Shown here: one piece after another, positions 16,982 through 19,656 of the stretch | Numbering within the stretch: the first letter of the stretch is position 1 | Layout: every line of letters begins with the position of its first letter | Assembly: GCA_002403375.1 (NCBI GenBank) | Contig: DHHQ01000013.1 | Location: 1-19,656, forward strand | Length of the DNA: 19,656 bases | Source: Thiobacillus denitrificans | GTDB taxonomy: Bacteria > Pseudomonadota > Gammaproteobacteria > Burkholderiales > Thiobacillaceae | Direction of reading: 5' to 3' | The notes under the pieces: model-generated | The model's database searches: none | What the model saw: only the letters and a program-made list of their open reading frames with translations | Told to the model about the DNA's origin: nothing | Position numbers and translations under genes: made by a program

Positions 16982-18047
16982 AGTAGTCCGTCGGATCGAC
17001 CTGCAGGTTCAGGTCGGCGGTATTCAGGCCCAGTCCGGCGATGTGGTGCAGCGCGTTGACGTAGCGCGCCGATTCACGCAGGTGCGTCAGCGTCGGCGGG
17101 TGCGGATGGCCGTGCATGCGCGCCAGCCGCGCGCGTGCCGGCGCCGGCCAGTCGACGTCGAGCTTCGCCAGCACCTCGTCGGCGAGGTCGGGCCGGTTGC
17201 ACACCAGCGCCATGTCGCAGCCGGCCTCGAGCGCCGCCTGCACCCGTTCGACCACGCCGCCCGCCACTGCCGCGCCGGCCATGCAGAGGTCGTCGCTGAA
17301 GACCGCGCCGTCGAAGCCCAGTTGCTGGCGCAGCAGCCTTTGCAGCCAGACCCTGGAAAAGCCCGCGGGCTTGTCGTCGACTTCCGGATAGATCACGTGC
17401 GCCGGCATGACGGCGGCGAGGCCGGCCTCGATCATCAGCCGGAAAGGCACCAGGTCGGCGATGGCGATGTCGGCGAGCGTGCGGCGGTCGACCGGAATGT
17501 CGACGTGCGAGTCGGCCACCACGTAGCCGTGTCCGGGAAAGTGCTTGCCGCAGGCGGCCATGCCGGCGTCCTTCATGCCGAGCATCACCGCCTGGCCCAG
17601 CTCGAAGACGGCGTGCGGATCGCCATGGAAGGCGCGGTCGCCGATGACGCTCGATGCCCCGTAATCGAGATCGAGCACCGGCGCGAAGCTGAAGTCGATC
17701 CCGTGCGCGCGCAATTCGCTCGCCAGCACGTAGCCGGCGTCGCGCGCGAGTTCGCGGGCGCGCTGCGGATGGTCGTTCCAGATCTCGCCGAAGGCACGCA
17801 TCGGCGGCAGCCGGGTAAAGCCCTCGCGGAAGCGCTGCACGCGGCCGCCTTCGTGGTCGACGCCGATCAGCAGTGGCGCCGGCTTCAGCGCGTGAATCTC
17901 GGCGGTGAGCGCAGCGAGCTGCGCGGGGTCGCGATAGTTGCGCGAGAAGAGGATCACGCCGCCGACGAGCGGGTGCGAAAGGCGGCGGCGGTCGTCGTCG
18001 GTCAGTTCGGTGCCGGCGACGTCGAGCATCAGGGGACCGAGCGTCAT
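16968..18047 (-). CDS. nagZ: Beta-N-acetylglucosaminidase NagZ
   Basis: NagZ is a cytosolic glycoside hydrolase family 3 enzyme that removes GlcNAc from 1,6-anhydro-muropeptides during cell-wall recycling. Its product can signal beta-lactamase induction in some species. The 359 residues contain IGVDHEGGRVQRF, KHFPGHG (168-174), the Asp179/His181 catalytic dyad in ADSHVD, and the nucleophile Asp252 in FSDDLCMAG. A GGGAG ribosome site lies 5 bases before the ATG. It follows acpS by 25 bases; acpS-nagZ adjacency is common in betaproteobacteria. The C-terminal tail is slightly longer than in E. coli (341). Confidence 0.96.
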   Translation of the reverse strand: MTLGPLMLDVAGTELTDDDRRRLSHPLVGGVILFSRNYRDPAQLAALTAEIHALKPAPLLIGVDHEGGRVQRFREGFTRLPPMRAFGEIWNDHPQRARELARDAGYVLASELRAHGIDFSFAPVLDLDYGASSVIGDRAFHGDPHAVFELGQAVMLGMKDAGMAACGKHFPGHGYVVADSHVDIPVDRRTLADIAIADLVPFRLMIEAGLAAVMPAHVIYPEVDDKPAGFSRVWLQRLLRQQLGFDGAVFSDDLCMAGAAVAGGVVERVQAALEAGCDMALVCNRPDLADEVLAKLDVDWPAPARARLARMHGHPHPPTLTHLRESARYVNALHHIAGLGLNTADLNLQVDPTDYCARS

Positions 18048-18072
18048 GGATGCTCCCGATGGAGAGGTGGCG

Positions 18073-18453
18073 TCATGGTGTCTCCAGAATCACGTAGGCA
18101 AGGACGAGGTCGCCTTCGTCCGACAGGGACACATGATGCGCGGTCACCCCCTGTTCCGCCAGCCAGGCGGCGAGTTCGGGCGCGCATTCGATGTGCGGCT
18201 TGCCGCGCGCGTCGCGCAGCACGGCGATGTTGCGAAGCGTCACCGGCGCACGCAGGCCGGTTCCGGCCGCCTTGGCGAACGCCTCCTTGGCGGCGAAGCA
18301 CTTGGCGAGGAAGCGCGCCGGGTCGCCGCTCGCGCGATAGCCGGCGTGCTCGGCCGGGGCGAGGATGCGCTCGGCGTAGTGCGCGCCGTAGCGGGCGATG
18401 CCGTCACGGATGCGCCGCGCGTCGAGGAGGTCGGTGCCGATGCCGTGGATCAT
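18073..18453 (-). CDS. acpS: Holo-[acyl-carrier-protein] synthase
   Basis: AcpS transfers the 4'-phosphopantetheine arm from CoA to acyl carrier protein, activating fatty-acid synthesis. The 126-residue protein begins MIHGIGTDLLDARRI with the Mg-binding Asp8, and Glu57 lies in FAAKEAFAKAAGTGLR; both match the E. coli metal site. The ATG overlaps the stop of the radical SAM gene (ATGA), so the two are translationally coupled. In many proteobacteria pdxJ precedes acpS; here it does not. Confidence 0.96.
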   Translation of the reverse strand: MIHGIGTDLLDARRIRDGIARYGAHYAERILAPAEHAGYRASGDPARFLAKCFAAKEAFAKAAGTGLRAPVTLRNIAVLRDARGKPHIECAPELAAWLAEQGVTAHHVSLSDEGDLVLAYVILETP

Positions 18454-19331
18454 GGTGAAACCTTCACCGGCAGGCCGGCGGCACGGATCTTCTCGGCGAA
18501 CGCTTCGAGCCATGCCGCCGGCAGCGCAGACAGGCGGCCGGCCTGCGGCTGCATCGAGGGACGGGCCAGGCCATACAGCAGCACGCCCTGCACCGGAATC
18601 GCCTCCTGTTTGATGCGTTTCACCGCGTCGAGATAGGCGGCCTGCTCCGCATCGTCGGGGGCGGCGCCGTCGCGCGCGAACACGCAGGTCTGCAGCCAGG
18701 TCGGGCACAGTCGCGCGGTCGCAGCCAGACGCGCGAAATGCCGTTCCGGCGCGATGCGCGTCTGGTTGATCGTGCGCATGCCGGCAGCGGTCGCGCTGTC
18801 GAACTTGAACCAGACTTCTCCGTTGAGCGCCGCCATTTTCCGGAGGCCGTCCTGCACGCGCGGGCGGTCGGCGAGGCTGCCGTTGGTGATCAGCACCAGC
18901 TTGACCGGTTTTCTTGCCAGATCGCCTGCGGGGCCGACGAGGTCGAGGTCGGCCATCACCCGGCCGATCAGCTCGATCACGTGCGGGAATTCGCTGGCGC
19001 TGGTCGGCTCGCCGTTGCCCGACAGCGCGATGTCGTTCAGCCGGCGGGCTTCCTCTGGGACTCGGGTCTGCATGAAGTCGCCGTGCAGGATGTCGGCGAG
19101 CATCGCGCGGAGTTCGGTTTCGAGTTGGGCGAGGTCGATGGCGGGCGCGGTACCTCGGCTCAGGTTCGGCACCTGGCAGTAGACGCATGCCCAGTTGCAG
19201 GCGTTGTTGGGATTGAGGTTGACGCCCACCGATACCCCCCCCGCGCGCCGCGAAACGACCGGGTACACGTAGGTCATCCCCGCGTTGTCGCGGTCATGGT
19301 TGCGGGGGGTGAGGGGTGCGGTCCGTGCCAT
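18450..19331 (-). CDS. Radical SAM protein of unknown substrate
   Basis: The 293-residue protein has a radical-SAM cluster motif CX3CX2C (Cys45, Cys49, Cys52) in NNACNWACVYCQVPN, preceded by YVYPVVSRRAGGVSVGVNLNP. SAM-binding features include ALSGNGEPT (glycine-rich strand) and KLVLITNGS. There is no obvious extra cysteine cluster or SPASM domain. The sequence resembles the wybutosine-synthase-like/COG0731 group of radical SAM oxidoreductases, whose bacterial members are largely uncharacterised. The start at 19331 lacks a ribosome site; ATG 19277 (MTYVYPV) is an alternative. Its stop overlaps the acpS start by 3 bases. Confidence 0.88.
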   Translation of the reverse strand: MARTAPLTPRNHDRDNAGMTYVYPVVSRRAGGVSVGVNLNPNNACNWACVYCQVPNLSRGTAPAIDLAQLETELRAMLADILHGDFMQTRVPEEARRLNDIALSGNGEPTSASEFPHVIELIGRVMADLDLVGPAGDLARKPVKLVLITNGSLADRPRVQDGLRKMAALNGEVWFKFDSATAAGMRTINQTRIAPERHFARLAATARLCPTWLQTCVFARDGAAPDDAEQAAYLDAVKRIKQEAIPVQGVLLYGLARPSMQPQAGRLSALPAAWLEAFAEKIRAAGLPVKVSP

Positions 19332-19442
19332 CCGGGGATTTTCTCATGGGCGCGCGGAAAGTTTGCGCGGAAGCCGTGGGCGAGCTTTCGCTTTTCAGGG
19401 CTTCGGCGCGCCGTCCCCGCCTCAAGGCCCGAGCCGGTGACG

Positions 19443-19532
19443 TGGCGGAAGCGGTGAGATTCGAACTCACGGATGGCTTGCACCATCGCCGGTTTTCAAG
19501 ACCGGTGCCTTAAACCGCTCGGCCACGCTTCC
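19443..19532 (-). tRNA. tRNA-Ser (TGA)
   Basis: This is a 90-base class II tRNA with acceptor stem GGAAGCG/CGCTTCC, a long variable arm (GATGGTGCAAGCCATC), discriminator G73, anticodon TGA and encoded CCA. It precedes the radical SAM gene on the same strand by 111 bases. I see no convincing promoter directly upstream within the window, nor a clear terminator after it. Confidence 0.96.
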
Positions 19533-19551
19533 AAAGAGGGGTAAGCATACC

Positions 19552-19627
19552 GCCGGTTTTGGTTCCGGCCGCGCTTCGCGCTCAACCTGCACGCAGGTTG
19601 GCCTTCACCGCAACGCCGCTCCGCGGC
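19552..19627 (-). other. Cluster of four small hairpins upstream of tRNA-Ser
   Basis: Four inverted repeats lie in 76 bases: GCCGG/CCGGC (19552-19556/19565-19569), GCGC-TTC-GCGC (19571-19581), CAACCTG-CACG-CAGGTTG (19583-19600) and GCCG/CGGC (19615-19618/19624-19627). There is no open frame here. The stretch fills the gap between tRNA-Ser and its partial copy. Its role is unknown. Confidence 0.45.
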
Positions 19628-19631
19628 ATTG

Positions 19632-19656
19632 TCAAGACCGGTGCCTTAAACCGCTC
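19632..19656 (-). repeat. Partial copy of tRNA-Ser (D-arm to anticodon loop)
   Basis: These 25 bases are identical to 19496-19520 inside tRNA-Ser, covering the D-arm through the anticodon loop. The copy is cut by the window edge and may continue toward the tRNA 5' end. The identity stops abruptly at 19631, inside the anticodon loop, so this is not the 3' half of a second full tRNA. It could be an attachment-site remnant or a tandem duplication of about 136 bases. Confidence 0.75.

Noticed and set aside
19632..19656. A second complete tRNA-Ser gene
   Set aside because: The match stops in the anticodon loop and the 3' half is missing, so only a fragment is present.

Overview
This window is a GC-rich, densely coding stretch of proteobacterial chromosome, most likely from a betaproteobacterium. 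The gene order is that of the housekeeping core (uvrC-pgsA-tRNA(Gly,Cys,Leu)-rimP-nusA-infB-rbfA-truB-rpsO-pnp). The proteins look betaproteobacterial, and a CbbY-type sugar-phosphate phosphatase suggests a Calvin-cycle autotroph such as a Thiobacillus relative. The organism call is inference, not proof.

Layout, left to right. At 1-60 a foreign-looking gene ends on the plus strand, followed by short repeated motifs and the terminator of a minus-strand tRNA operon (Pro-Arg-His, 136-448) with a near-consensus sigma70 promoter at 493-521. folD (584-1438, plus) converges on cbbY (1519-2277, minus), with a heptamer-repeat element between them. cbbY is divergent from dksA (2367-2786, plus). A conserved protein of unknown function (2881-3339, plus) ends at a bidirectional terminator shared with pnp.

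From about 3.4 kb to the right edge everything lies on the minus strand. In transcription order this is tRNA-Ser, a radical SAM protein, acpS, nagZ, a CDF metal exporter, a family-5-type uracil-DNA glycosylase, a 4-oxalocrotonate-tautomerase-like protein, uvrC, pgsA, tRNA-Gly/Cys/Leu, then the translation and RNA-decay operon rimP-nusA-infB-rbfA-truB-rpsO-pnp. The genes supply transcription elongation (NusA), 30S maturation (RimP, RbfA), initiation (IF2), tRNA modification (TruB), a ribosomal protein (S15) and RNA turnover (PNPase). DNA repair, phospholipid synthesis, acyl-carrier-protein activation and cell-wall recycling lie upstream.

No wholly new multi-gene system is evident. The most interesting signals are non-coding: two structurally matching heptamer/inverted-repeat elements, one of which abuts the rbfA start codon and leaves no Shine-Dalgarno; a very strong G-quadruplex motif and a degenerate REP-like palindrome before truB; a hairpin with a U-tract inside the Gly-Cys-Leu tRNA operon; a terminator but no visible promoter before rimP; a long hairpin in the rpsO-pnp spacer; and a 25-base copy of part of tRNA-Ser at the right edge.
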